The position numbers and the translations under genes are program-made. 64,000 bases of DNA from Lachnospiraceae bacterium 10-1 (GTDB lineage: Bacteria > Bacillota > Clostridia > Lachnospirales > Lachnospiraceae). Position 1 is the first letter of the stretch. The number at the start of each line of letters is the position of its first letter. The notes beneath the pieces were generated by a model that was not told where the DNA came from, searched no databases, and was given only the letters and a program-made list of their open reading frames with translations. Where the stretch lies: NCBI GenBank assembly GCA_000403495.2, contig KE159817.1, positions 397,276 through 461,275 of the forward strand, read 5' to 3'. Shown here in pieces: positions 31,680 through 40,143 of this stretch.

Positions 31680-33803
31680 TTACGCGCATTCCACATACCG
31701 GATGAATGCCCTGCCGTTCCCCTCGTTCACCCCCGCCTCGGTTTCCGCAGGGTAATATTTCCCGTTGTGGGTGAATGGTGCCACACCGTCCACATAGCCG
31801 GAGCCTCCTGCGCCTGACTCACCGCGCAGGCCATAGTTCCCGCCGAACCATCCGCCACCGCCGCCGGAAGAAGCGGTACCGCTTGATGAATAATAATCCC
31901 CCATGCCAAAGTTTTCAGAAGGGCTGCTGCTTGTGGATATCTGCCGGCCTCCCAATGCGCCGCCGGAGCCGTTCCCGCCACGCTCCCCTCCGCCGTCTCC
32001 TCCCTTGTGGGCTGTCCCATTGTCGATTCCCCCGCCGCCTCCGCCTCCCGCCACGATCAGGATGCTGGAGCGGTTGGCATAGGACGGCCCGCTGGAACTG
32101 TTCGTGCCAAGTCCATAAGGTTTTGTGGCCACATGGGTGGAACCGCCTCCTCCTGCCCCGTACTGCTTGCTGCTGGCATAGTTGTAACCGTTCCCGCCTC
32201 CGTTTGCCCCATAAGATGTGCCGTTCGGTGATCCGCCGTTATAAACATAGATCACTTCATCCTTCTTCATCTTCTTATAGCCTTTGGAATGGCCGCCAAG
32301 CCCGCCTTCCGCCACAAGGTTATCCCCTTTTGCCTCACCCCCGGAAGCGCCCCACACCTCAAATTCATAGATGCCGTCCTGGGGGATAACAAACTGCACA
32401 TAATTCCCTGTGTAGGGGAAGTCATACTCCGTGGTCACCCACATGGCATAGAGCGCAGCCTCCGCAGGGAATACCCCTTTCTCCCCCGGTTTGTAAGATG
32501 GCGTGGAAAGGGAGTCAATGCTCCATCCGCAGAAGGACATATTCTTTCTCGTGTAGGGGTTTGCCGGTACCGTGGTAGGCTCGCTCTGCGCATTCCCATT
32601 GTTGTAATAACAGTAGACAGTGAAATTTTCCTTTGCCCCGCTCTCTGACAAAGTTCCGCCGTTGGGCATCAGCCCGATGGTCATCTGCTTTCTGAACACC
32701 GCATAAAGCGTGACGGGTTCCTCACTGCTGATGAGATATTCCGAAAGCACTTTTTTCTCTGCGGAATCATCCTGCCGCCATCCCACAAAGGTATATCCCT
32801 CCAGCGCGGCGGGCGGTGCGGCGGCAATGGCATCCTCCCTGTCCGGCACAGTCCTTTCCAATGAATATCCCGTGTCGATCTGGTATGTCACTTTGACTCC
32901 TGCGGCATACACCCTGTCCTCTCCCACGAAAATCCGCGTCACCCTTTTTGTGGCTTCATCCTCATAACAAAGGTAAATGGTGGTGGCACTGTAACTTTCC
33001 ATTGCCCGGTACTCGTCAAGGCTCACCAGTTTCATCACAAGGCCAGTGCTGCTCATCATCTCCGTCACTCTTTCATCCAGAGTCTGCACAGACTCTCCGA
33101 GGGATGCATTGGAAGAAATAACGCCGTCCAGCTCCCCGATGATGTTCCTTGCAGTAAATACCGCCGTGCCGTCTAAAACCTTATCCCCCACTTTGGTAAT
33201 CCTCGAATACCCGGAAGGCTCCGATGCGGCTGTGGTTCCTGCCTGTGTGCAGACCAGCGTTGCCCACCCCGGAGCGCCCACTGCGGTCACCGCATCCCCT
33301 ACGGCATAGGCAGTGGCACGGGTGAGCGTTTCCCCTCCGCCGCCACCGCCTCCGCTCCCGGCTTTCAGCGTGGGGAACACTTTTGTCAGCCCGTCCAATC
33401 CTGCGGAAGATACGGTGAATATGGCAAGTTCCAGATCGTAGGAGGAATTGTTGTAATTGATGTTCACATCCGCATCCAGCGGCGGAAGCTCCGCTGCCGC
33501 CTGCGCCAGTATCTTGATGGGCTCATCCGCATTGGATAAATCAAGGTGGATATACACCCGCCCCTGCAGTGTCTCCCCCACGTCCGCAAGGCGCACGTCA
33601 ATCTCCGTTTCATACACCTCAAAGAACCGGCCACGAATCATGCCAAAGCCCTGCGAGATATGCAGCACATTTCCTCTCGCATAGGTCACTTCGCAGCCTT
33701 TGAAGATGCCGCTGCCGGGGATCGCCGTCTCGTAGATGATGGCGTCATCCTGCGGCGTGACATTGCCGCCCTTATAGGTTTTCAGTGTGATGTTGTCAGC
33801 CAT
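31680..33803 (-). CDS. Tail fibre/tip protein with InlB-like repeats and Gly-rich tail
   Basis: A 707-residue structural protein. The N-terminus (DDAIIYETAIPGSGIFKG, GFGMIRGRFFEVYETEIDVR) resembles a phage baseplate-attached fibre; residues ~290-450 hold beta-rich repeats of the InlB/Listeria-Bacteroides type (GYTFVGWRQDDS, MSFCGWSIDSLS, EAALYAMW); the C-terminal ~230 residues are glycine-rich (GGGGGGIDNGTAHKGGDGG, SSGGGGGWFGGNYG), a domain seen in adhesive tail tips. It overlaps the next gene by 8 bp. Probably the receptor-binding protein; bacterial-adhesin repeats suggest a carbohydrate or wall ligand. Confidence 0.8.
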   Translation of the reverse strand: MADNITLKTYKGGNVTPQDDAIIYETAIPGSGIFKGCEVTYARGNVLHISQGFGMIRGRFFEVYETEIDVRLADVGETLQGRVYIHLDLSNADEPIKILAQAAAELPPLDADVNINYNNSSYDLELAIFTVSSAGLDGLTKVFPTLKAGSGGGGGGGETLTRATAYAVGDAVTAVGAPGWATLVCTQAGTTAASEPSGYSRITKVGDKVLDGTAVFTARNIIGELDGVISSNASLGESVQTLDERVTEMMSSTGLVMKLVSLDEYRAMESYSATTIYLCYEDEATKRVTRIFVGEDRVYAAGVKVTYQIDTGYSLERTVPDREDAIAAAPPAALEGYTFVGWRQDDSAEKKVLSEYLISSEEPVTLYAVFRKQMTIGLMPNGGTLSESGAKENFTVYCYYNNGNAQSEPTTVPANPYTRKNMSFCGWSIDSLSTPSYKPGEKGVFPAEAALYAMWVTTEYDFPYTGNYVQFVIPQDGIYEFEVWGASGGEAKGDNLVAEGGLGGHSKGYKKMKKDEVIYVYNGGSPNGTSYGANGGGNGYNYASSKQYGAGGGGSTHVATKPYGLGTNSSSGPSYANRSSILIVAGGGGGGGIDNGTAHKGGDGGGERGGNGSGGALGGRQISTSSSPSENFGMGDYYSSSGTASSGGGGGWFGGNYGLRGESGAGGSGYVDGVAPFTHNGKYYPAETEAGVNEGNGRAFIRYVECA

Positions 33804-34875
33804 TCTCCTGCCTCCTTAAAATCTTAGTCAAATCCAGCCGCACCGTGCCGAACACCAGCTTTGTATTTTTGCCACGCTCCCTGCCCGTGAGGATGCTGCG
33901 GTAACTCTCCCCATCCGATATGATGTCCGCCACCTGCCCGAATTCCAGTTCTTCCGGCTTTACCAGCGCGTCACCGTTCATCATGGTAAGTTCGATTAAA
34001 TTTGAATAGGATAAATTTGCGAACTTGTTATGGGCGGCGCTGATCGCCGCGCTCTCAAAGCTGCTCCCCTCCTCATGGGAAACGGACTGCATTTCACACA
34101 CCACCGGGGTAATGCGGTCACGGTCCTTCGTGTCATAGCCAAGATCGGGATGCAGATAATAAATCCGGGTGTTGGAATAATCCTCTGCATCATAAATGAT
34201 GATTTTATTCACATCCGCGCTGACCTGTTTTATCGTGACGCTCTTTTTGATGATGTTGGGAAGGTCGCTCTCTATGGTGATGATGCCAGATGCCGCTTTC
34301 CCTACAATGATCTGCACTTCCCGGTTCTGGATGTCCAGCTTTGTCTTTACCAAAATGCTGTACTTCTCCATTGCCGGGATGATGACGGAATCAATGAGGT
34401 TCACGATGTTGTAATGCCCGCCCTTATCGGAGGGCGTGATGTGAAGGCTCCAGTCCTTTGTGGCCGTTGCCGCCATAACCGAAAGCCCTTTGATGTTCTG
34501 CATTTCGTCTTCATTGATGATAAACATTTCTTTTATCCTGTCACAGATAAACTGCTCCATGCTGCCCTGCCCCTGCAAATCCACATCAAACAGCACATCC
34601 GTATTGAGCAGTTCCATGAGGGGCTTATAGGAAATGGTCTGTAACTTCTTTGACTTGTCCGTGCCATAGCCGATCTCCGTAACGATTCCGGCATACTCCT
34701 CATCCCCTCTGCTGATGCGGATATAGTCCTGCTTTTTCACGCCGGGCAGGGCAAGCACCATCACGGTATTGCCGTCCGATGATAAATAGTCCTCTTTGTA
34801 GGTGATCTCATTCACATTTGTATTTCCCACCATTTCAAAATCCTGTGTGAATATCTCCACGTTATACGGTCTCAT
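33796..34875 (-). CDS. Phage tail protein, Gp37-like
   Basis: A 359-residue protein: MRPYNVEIFTQDFEMVGNTN, a DYIRISRGDEEYAGIVTEIG block, KLQTISYKPLMELLNTDVLF, LLILAK-like beta strands and SILTGRERGKNTKLVFGTVR at the end. This matches siphophage tail proteins (Gp37/ReqiPepy6-like), which form the tail tip hub. It lies between Dit and the fibre, as usual, overlapping both. Confidence 0.78.
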   Translation of the reverse strand: MRPYNVEIFTQDFEMVGNTNVNEITYKEDYLSSDGNTVMVLALPGVKKQDYIRISRGDEEYAGIVTEIGYGTDKSKKLQTISYKPLMELLNTDVLFDVDLQGQGSMEQFICDRIKEMFIINEDEMQNIKGLSVMAATATKDWSLHITPSDKGGHYNIVNLIDSVIIPAMEKYSILVKTKLDIQNREVQIIVGKAASGIITIESDLPNIIKKSVTIKQVSADVNKIIIYDAEDYSNTRIYYLHPDLGYDTKDRDRITPVVCEMQSVSHEEGSSFESAAISAAHNKFANLSYSNLIELTMMNGDALVKPEELEFGQVADIISDGESYRSILTGRERGKNTKLVFGTVRLDLTKILRRQENG

Positions 34876-35698
34876 AGCTGATCCTCCCCTCTACCATTAC
34901 ATTCAGAATGTTCAGCCCCTCATGCACCACGGAGATGCGGTTGCTGCCGTACTGCAGGTGGAAGAACCGCTCCGTGGTAAAATCGCACATCTGGTAGCGG
35001 TCTGCCACCACCTCGTCACTGACGCCCCGCTCCGTGATGCTGTAGGGAATCTGCGTGGTGTCGATGACCAGCTTATGCCCGTCCGGGATGCTACCCTCAT
35101 ACCGCCCGGTCTCATACAGGACATTATTTACATAGTGTTTCCATACCGGGTTCGTGCAGGGGCCGTACACCGTCACTTTGCATGGGCTGTCCCCGTGGCT
35201 GTCGCTGTCGATCATCAGCGTGTTCTGCGTCACATCCGCATAGGCATAAGTGTATTCGTAAGGGTAAATTTTCCCGCCGATGGAGAGCGTCCCGCTGTAG
35301 CCGGAAACATTCTTATAAAACAGCCCGGTTGCCGTAAATGCAACTTCACAATCCAGCCCCGCCCCGCCAGTGATTAACTCACTCTTTGCGATTTCCGTCA
35401 TCCGCACCGGGACGCGGAACGCCTCCTCCATCTCGTAGACGAGAGTGAGTGGCACCGCCCGGACGAAACGGGAGAACGCCCTGTAATTCACATAGGCATT
35501 CCTGCCACCGAAAAATATCCGCCCGGTCATCACACCCTGTGAGAAAAGTTCCTCCAAAGGGATGAAGCCCGTGCCAATCTGTTCATACTGCGTCCCGTCC
35601 TTATAGCCGAAGCCGCCAATGGAATGGAAAAAGGATGTCCGGGCGTTCAAATCCCATGACACCCCTTCCCCATTAATGAGTTTGAATTTCCTTATCAT
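34862..35698 (-). CDS. Distal tail protein (Dit-like)
   Basis: A 278-residue protein beginning MIRKFKLINGEGVSWDLNAR, with FHSIGGFGYKDGTQYEQIG, GRIFFGGRNAYVNYRAFSRF and a C-terminal galectin-like part (YGPCTNPVWKHYVNNVLYET). These are features of Sipho_tail (PF05709) Dit proteins that close the tail tube and carry the baseplate. It overlaps the tape measure stop by 4 bp. Confidence 0.85.
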   Translation of the reverse strand: MIRKFKLINGEGVSWDLNARTSFFHSIGGFGYKDGTQYEQIGTGFIPLEELFSQGVMTGRIFFGGRNAYVNYRAFSRFVRAVPLTLVYEMEEAFRVPVRMTEIAKSELITGGAGLDCEVAFTATGLFYKNVSGYSGTLSIGGKIYPYEYTYAYADVTQNTLMIDSDSHGDSPCKVTVYGPCTNPVWKHYVNNVLYETGRYEGSIPDGHKLVIDTTQIPYSITERGVSDEVVADRYQMCDFTTERFFHLQYGSNRISVVHEGLNILNVMVEGRISYETV

Positions 35699-38600
35699 GA
35701 ATACGCCTTTCCCAGCTCCCGGTTCAGCCCGTCAGATAACTCTCCGACCAGCACCCCGGAATCCAATACCACCTGTGTGTCTGCCAGCCTCGGCAGATAC
35801 TTTGTCACCACCTCATACATGGCATCCAGCCTTGCCGCCAGTGAGGAACTGCCGCCGGAACCGCCCGCCGCCTGCGCCCCCGCCGTCATGGAATCCGTGG
35901 CAGGGATGAGCATCCCTGCCAGTTCCTTCATGGGGCCGGTCAGCTTCCCTAAATTCCCACGGATACCTTTTCCGAGTAAATCGATCATGTCAGGCATAAA
36001 GGTGTGGAAGTTGGAAAGCGGCCCCTCGTCCGGCTCGGAGAAATGCAGGAAAGACGCAATCGTCCCCGCCACATCCTTCACGCTGTCCACAAGGCCGCTG
36101 ATTTTGGACTTGATGCCGTTAATCAGCCCACCGATGATATCCTTGCCCCACTGCAATGCCTGTGAGGGCAGCCCCTTGATGAAGTTAATTGCACCGTCAA
36201 AGCCGCCCTTTACGGCATTCGTGATTCCGCTCATGGCATTTTTGATGCCGGAGAGCAGGCTGTTAAATACATTTACCACCGCATCCTTTAAGCCGCCCAC
36301 AATGCTTGTGACTGTGGATTTGATGGCATTCCACACACTGGTGATGACTTCCTTTATTGCATTGACCACGGAACTTACTGCGGATTTGATGGCTTCCCAC
36401 GCTGCGGTAATGGCGGACTTGATCGCCTCCATAATGGAAATGACCGCAGACTTGATGGCCTCCCATGCCGCCACAGCCACATTTTTTATCGCTTCAATCG
36501 CAGAGGACACCGCACTCTTTATGGCTTCCCATGCGGCAATGACCGCAGATTTAATGGCATCCATTGCCGTGGTGATGGCGCTCTTGATCGCCTCCCATGC
36601 GGAAACCATCACATCCTTGATGGCAGAAAGCACCGCCGTCACTGCTGACTTTATCGCTTCCCATACAGATGTGATTACACTGCGAATCGCCTCCATTACC
36701 GTGGTGACGGTATTCCTTATCGTCTCCCATGCGGAGGACAGGAAAGAGCCGATGGCATTTGTCACGGTTTCAATCACAGTTTTTATCGCATTCCATACCG
36801 TGGAGACCACTGTCTGTATCACGTTCAGCACGGTTGTGATAATCATCTTATAGAACTCGAACCGCGCCACGATCAGCGTCTTTATCACATCAAGGACAGT
36901 CTGGAAAATATTCTTGATGCCCTCCCACAGCCCGCTGAAAAAGTCTTTCAGACCATTCCAAATGGACTGTGCCGCCCCGGTGATGGCGTTCCAGATATTG
37001 GAGAAAAAGTCTTTTAATCCATTCCATACCGCAACAGCCGCTTCTTTTATCACATTCCATAAATTGATCCAGAACTCCCGGAAGCCCTCGCAGTTATTCC
37101 ACAGAGCCACGAAGATGGCAATCAGCGCAGCTATGGCGGCTATCACTAAAGTGACCGGGTTCGCCGCAAGGATGCCCCACAGCGCACTCAGCCCTCCGCC
37201 GATACTGGAAATGCCGCCGATCAGCGTGGGGATGAAGGTCATAATGCTGCCCACAGCAGAGACCACTTTCCCGATAATGATTAATACGGGGCCGATTGCC
37301 GCCGCAAGTAATCCGATGGTGACGATGGTGTTCTTGGTGCCTTCATCCATGCCGTTGAGCTTGTCAACGAATCCCTGCACCCATGTGACGATCTGGCGGA
37401 TGGCGGGCATTAATATCTCGCCAAAGGAAATGGCAAGTTCCTCCAACTGGCTTTTCAGGATGGTAAGCTGCCCGGCGAGGTTATCCTGCATGGTCGCCGC
37501 CATCTCCGCAGACTTCCCGTCACAGTTTGCTATGGCGCTGCTCACCTTCTCAATGTCCGCAGGGGCGGCGTTCATCAGCGCAAGGAATCCTGACATGGCA
37601 TTCTTTCCCACAAGCGCCTCTGCCGCCGCTGCCTTTTCGGACTCGGACAATCCGCCAAAAGCCGTCCGGCAGTCTGCCAGGATGGCGCTCAAATCCCTCA
37701 TGCTGCCGTCCGCATTGGTGGTGGCGATTGTGACCTCCCCGATGCTCGAACCGCAAATCTTCACTTCCCCGGAAAGGTTGCTCATGATGGTGCGGAGGGC
37801 GGTACCGGCCTGTGTGGACTTGATGCCCGCATTGCCCATCAGGCCAATTGCCTCTGCGGTATCCTCCGCAGAAAATCCCAAAGCCCCGGCGATGGGCGCA
37901 CAGTATTTGAAGGTCTCGCCCATCATGGATACATTGGTATTGGCATTGGAACTTGCCGCCGCCAAAATATCCGCGAAATGCCCGGAATCAGCCGCGGTAA
38001 GACCAAAGGCGGTCAGGGCATCCGTGACGATATCGGATGTACTTGCCAAATCTTCCCCGGAGGCCGCCGCAAGGTTCATGATGCCCTCTATGCCGGAGAG
38101 CATATCCGAAGTTTTCCAGCCGGCCATCGCCATGTAGTTCATGGCCTCGGCTGCCTCGGATGCGGAGAACTTGGTCTTGCTCCCCATCTCCCTTGCCTTA
38201 TCCCGGAGGGCATCAAGGTCTTTCCCCGTTGCCCCGGAAACTGCCCCGACCTGGCTCATGGCGGTATCGAAATCAGCAGCAGTCTTTACCGCCACCGTGC
38301 CAAGCCCCACGATGGGCGTGGTCACGCTTTTGGTGAGGGTGGTTCCCACCCCGGAAATCTTATCCCCTAAGTTCTTTAAGTCCTCGCCCACGGCGGCAAT
38401 CTTCTGCACCGCCACCGCAGACTGGTTCGCCTGCTGTTCGAGGCTCTTCAATTTTTCCTCAGTCTCGATGATCTCCCGCTGCAAACCATCGTACTGCTCC
38501 TGTGTGATCTCACCCTTTGCCAGCGCCTCATTTGCCTGTTCCGCAGCCGCTTTCAGGGTTTCCAGTTTTTCCTTCGTCTCCCGCACCGCTTCCGCAAGGA

Positions 38601-38781
38601 GCCTGTGCTTCTGTGCCAGCAGTTCCGTGTTGCCGGGGTCCAGCTTTAAGAGCCGCTCCACGTCCCGAAGCTGTGACTGCGTGGTGCGTATCTCCCCGTT
38701 TACCCCTTTCAGAGCGGCGGTCAGCTTTGTGGTGTCGCCGCCGATTTCCACCGTAATGCCCTGTATCCTTGACGCTCCCAC
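35695..38781 (-). CDS. Tail tape measure protein
   Basis: About 1,028 residues, setting tail length and delivering DNA. The GTG at 38781 (MGASRIQGITVEIGGDTTKL) is chosen because GGGGAGGTG is eight bases away and the longer reading runs into a terminator. N-terminal coiled coil (LRDVERLLKLDPGNTELLAQ, LKAAAEQANEALAKGEITQE), TP901-type core (FDTAMSQVGAVSGATGKDLD, AAEAMNYMAMAGWKTSDMLS), hydrophobic membrane region (NTIVTIGLLAAAIGPVLIII, GGISSIGGGLSALWGILA), then eight 22-residue Trp-led helical repeats. The upstream neighbour is a lipoprotein moron rather than the chaperone, which is unusual. Confidence 0.93.
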   Translation of the reverse strand: MGASRIQGITVEIGGDTTKLTAALKGVNGEIRTTQSQLRDVERLLKLDPGNTELLAQKHRLLAEAVRETKEKLETLKAAAEQANEALAKGEITQEQYDGLQREIIETEEKLKSLEQQANQSAVAVQKIAAVGEDLKNLGDKISGVGTTLTKSVTTPIVGLGTVAVKTAADFDTAMSQVGAVSGATGKDLDALRDKAREMGSKTKFSASEAAEAMNYMAMAGWKTSDMLSGIEGIMNLAAASGEDLASTSDIVTDALTAFGLTAADSGHFADILAAASSNANTNVSMMGETFKYCAPIAGALGFSAEDTAEAIGLMGNAGIKSTQAGTALRTIMSNLSGEVKICGSSIGEVTIATTNADGSMRDLSAILADCRTAFGGLSESEKAAAAEALVGKNAMSGFLALMNAAPADIEKVSSAIANCDGKSAEMAATMQDNLAGQLTILKSQLEELAISFGEILMPAIRQIVTWVQGFVDKLNGMDEGTKNTIVTIGLLAAAIGPVLIIIGKVVSAVGSIMTFIPTLIGGISSIGGGLSALWGILAANPVTLVIAAIAALIAIFVALWNNCEGFREFWINLWNVIKEAAVAVWNGLKDFFSNIWNAITGAAQSIWNGLKDFFSGLWEGIKNIFQTVLDVIKTLIVARFEFYKMIITTVLNVIQTVVSTVWNAIKTVIETVTNAIGSFLSSAWETIRNTVTTVMEAIRSVITSVWEAIKSAVTAVLSAIKDVMVSAWEAIKSAITTAMDAIKSAVIAAWEAIKSAVSSAIEAIKNVAVAAWEAIKSAVISIMEAIKSAITAAWEAIKSAVSSVVNAIKEVITSVWNAIKSTVTSIVGGLKDAVVNVFNSLLSGIKNAMSGITNAVKGGFDGAINFIKGLPSQALQWGKDIIGGLINGIKSKISGLVDSVKDVAGTIASFLHFSEPDEGPLSNFHTFMPDMIDLLGKGIRGNLGKLTGPMKELAGMLIPATDSMTAGAQAAGGSGGSSSLAARLDAMYEVVTKYLPRLADTQVVLDSGVLVGELSDGLNRELGKAYS
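36320..36805 (-). repeat. Eight 66-bp coding repeats in the tape measure gene
   Basis: Eight segments of the form W(E/N)(A/T)I(K/R)S(A/T)V-x6-AIKxxxxxA occur with exactly 22 residues from Trp to Trp, giving a 66-bp period. An 11-residue subrepeat (xAIKSAVxxxA) is visible. Such repeats lengthen the tape measure helix and can change copy number by recombination. Confidence 0.75.
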
Positions 38782-38799
38782 CCAAAGCACCTCCCCACG

Positions 38800-38823
38800 A
38801 AAAAAGGAAGCCAAAAGGCTCCC
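38800..38823 (-). terminator. Terminator between the lipoprotein moron and tape measure
   Basis: Leftward GGGAGCC-TTTT-GGCTTCC-TTTTTT, a strong intrinsic terminator, directly before the tape measure RBS. It should end the lipoprotein transcript and would also impede late read-through from the chaperone genes. Confidence 0.75.
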
Positions 38824-38924
38824 TGAAAAAATGCGTAAAAAAAGACACCTGCTGTTATGGCAAGTGCCTATGTAAGAATTCTATTCTATTTTTCTGCTGT
38901 TGTATCAGCCCTGCAAATGAGAAG

Positions 38925-39497
38925 TTATCTTTTTCTATCGCTTAAAATTTTTTCATTGAATCTATCAAGAAATTCTTTGGAATTGACCCATGTAAGACTC
39001 CCATCCTCATTTGTGAAATCATAACCAGACAATTCATATAATGCAGTTGCACAAATATATTCATACATTCCCGCATTCGGACTTTTGTAGATAATCCAAT
39101 ATAACGGCTTCATAGCCGACTCACCCATATTCAGCACTTCATTATATTGTTCACTGTCAAATACCCTTGTCCAACCTTCAGTTATCACTATTTCTGGATT
39201 TTCCCGCTCTGCTTCGACTTCTTCTTCAACTAATGCTCGAAGTTTCGTAGCAACTGCTTCTAATACTTCTGCATCTAAATTTTCCAAATAAAGTTCCTCA
39301 TTAACTCCATCCTCTGTAATTTCAAGCCAACTCAAAGAATCTGTTTCAATAATTTCCTGCGATTCAATATGTTGATTTTTAGTTTCTTCTACCTGCTGAG
39401 TTGTATCAGCAGAAATATCTTCAACATCTTTATGGTTACATGATGTTATAAGGAATAAAAAAATTATAATACCAATCATTGAAGTAATCTTTTTCAT
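38925..39497 (-). CDS. Prophage lipoprotein, probable lysogenic moron
   Basis: A 190-residue lipoprotein. MKKITSMIGIIIFLFLITSC is a signal with lipobox ITSC; GGAGG precedes ATG 39497. The mature part is acidic and rich in Glu (EEVEAERENPEIVITEGW), with ALYELSGYDFTNEDGSLTW near the end, and no known enzymatic motif. Base composition is more AT-rich than the surrounding tail genes. It has its own sigma-A promoter (39588-39560) and terminator (38823-38800), so it can be expressed in the lysogen. By analogy with Ltp of Streptococcus phage TP-J34, a surface lipoprotein that blocks tape-measure-mediated DNA entry, superinfection exclusion is the best guess. No sequence similarity to Ltp is claimed. 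Confidence 0.75.
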   Translation of the reverse strand: MKKITSMIGIIIFLFLITSCNHKDVEDISADTTQQVEETKNQHIESQEIIETDSLSWLEITEDGVNEELYLENLDAEVLEAVATKLRALVEEEVEAERENPEIVITEGWTRVFDSEQYNEVLNMGESAMKPLYWIIYKSPNAGMYEYICATALYELSGYDFTNEDGSLTWVNSKEFLDRFNEKILSDRKR

Positions 39498-39559
39498 GAA
39501 TGTTTTCCTCCGATAAATTGCGACTTGTAAGTCATACTTACAGCCCTTTTCCACTACCA

Positions 39560-39588
39560 ATCATAGCAGAAAAAGGCTGTTTTTTCAA
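39560..39588 (-). promoter_or_regulatory. Promoter of the lipoprotein moron
   Basis: Leftward TTGAAA (39588-39583), 17-bp spacer, TATGAT (39565-39560). It lies immediately next to the stop codon of the frameshifted tail chaperone. The spacer overlaps an arm of an inverted repeat (CAGCCTTTTTC / GAAAAGGGCTG) that may be a remnant terminator. Confidence 0.78.
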
Positions 39589-40127
39589 TCAAAATGCATC
39601 CATCAAGGTCTGATCGCCAAGCACTGCGTATGAAAATGAATCGTTCCTGCTCTCGCAGTACATATCATTGATAAGCCCGATGGAGAGCAGCTCCAAGTCC
39701 GCCATCGAAAGCCCCAGCTGCACACACCGCAGAAGGAACAGCGGCGTGGTTATTTCCCGCTCAGTTGGGCGAAGTTTTTTTTAGCCTCCACATCCGTCTG
39801 CACGTTCAATCCCCACAGTTCTATCAATTGTGGCAGAACCTGATATATTGAAAAAGTGTTGAATCCGTCTAGCCACTCATCCACTTCATTCGGTATCTGC
39901 GGGTCTGCGTGTTTCGCCATCGTGTAGGCGATATTCTCGAACATCTCCAATGAGAACAGATCAAGGTTGGAGTTTTCCTCATCACCCTCACCGATGCTCT
40001 TTTCCAGAATCCGCAGGTCCTTATAAATATCACGCTGGAACTTCAAGCGGTAAATCCTCGGTATAGCGGCAGATGCCTTGAACAGCACATCCTGCCCGTC
40101 AATCTCTATTTTTCTAACAATGCTCAT
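39589..40127 (-). CDS. Tail assembly chaperone long form (gpGT-like), by -1 frameshift
   Basis: Ribosomes that slip back one base at the A8 run (39782-39775) leave the chaperone frame after VEAKK and continue KLRPTEREITTPLFLLRCVQ, LGLSMADLELLSIGLINDMY and on to TGA at 39589, adding ~64 residues. Such gpG/gpGT pairs bind the tape measure and tail tube subunits. The downstream frame has no start or RBS of its own and is conserved in style with other siphophage T-domains, which supports real frameshifting. Confidence 0.85.
39750..40127 (-). CDS. Tail assembly chaperone short form (gpG-like)
   Basis: A 125-residue protein, MSIVRKIEIDGQDVLFKASA to NFAQLSGK and TAA at 39750. It is mostly helical, with RLKFQRDIYKDLRILEKSIG and VLPQLIELWGLNVQTD. 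Its position, after the major tail protein and before the tape measure, fits the short chaperone. The last codons contain the slippery run used for the long form. Confidence 0.88.
   Translation of the reverse strand: MSIVRKIEIDGQDVLFKASAAIPRIYRLKFQRDIYKDLRILEKSIGEGDEENSNLDLFSLEMFENIAYTMAKHADPQIPNEVDEWLDGFNTFSIYQVLPQLIELWGLNVQTDVEAKKNFAQLSGK
39775..39782 (-). promoter_or_regulatory. A-run slippery site for -1 frameshifting
   Basis: GCT AAA AAA AAC on the leftward strand: an eight-A run at the end of the short chaperone frame, where A-AAA-AAA is a classic -1 slippery heptamer. The -1 frame is open for about 62 more codons. Confidence 0.85.
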
Positions 40128-40143
40128 ATCCTTTCAGCCTCCT

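Noticed and set aside
36320..36805. Regular 66-bp repeat, considered as a CRISPR array
   Set aside because: The repeats are contiguous, in frame inside the tape measure gene, and have no spacer-like unique segments.
36914..38137. 407-codon + strand ORF opposite the tape measure gene
   Set aside because: Antisense to the tape measure protein, driven by its regular codon pattern; composition is Ala/Ser/Pro/Met without domains.
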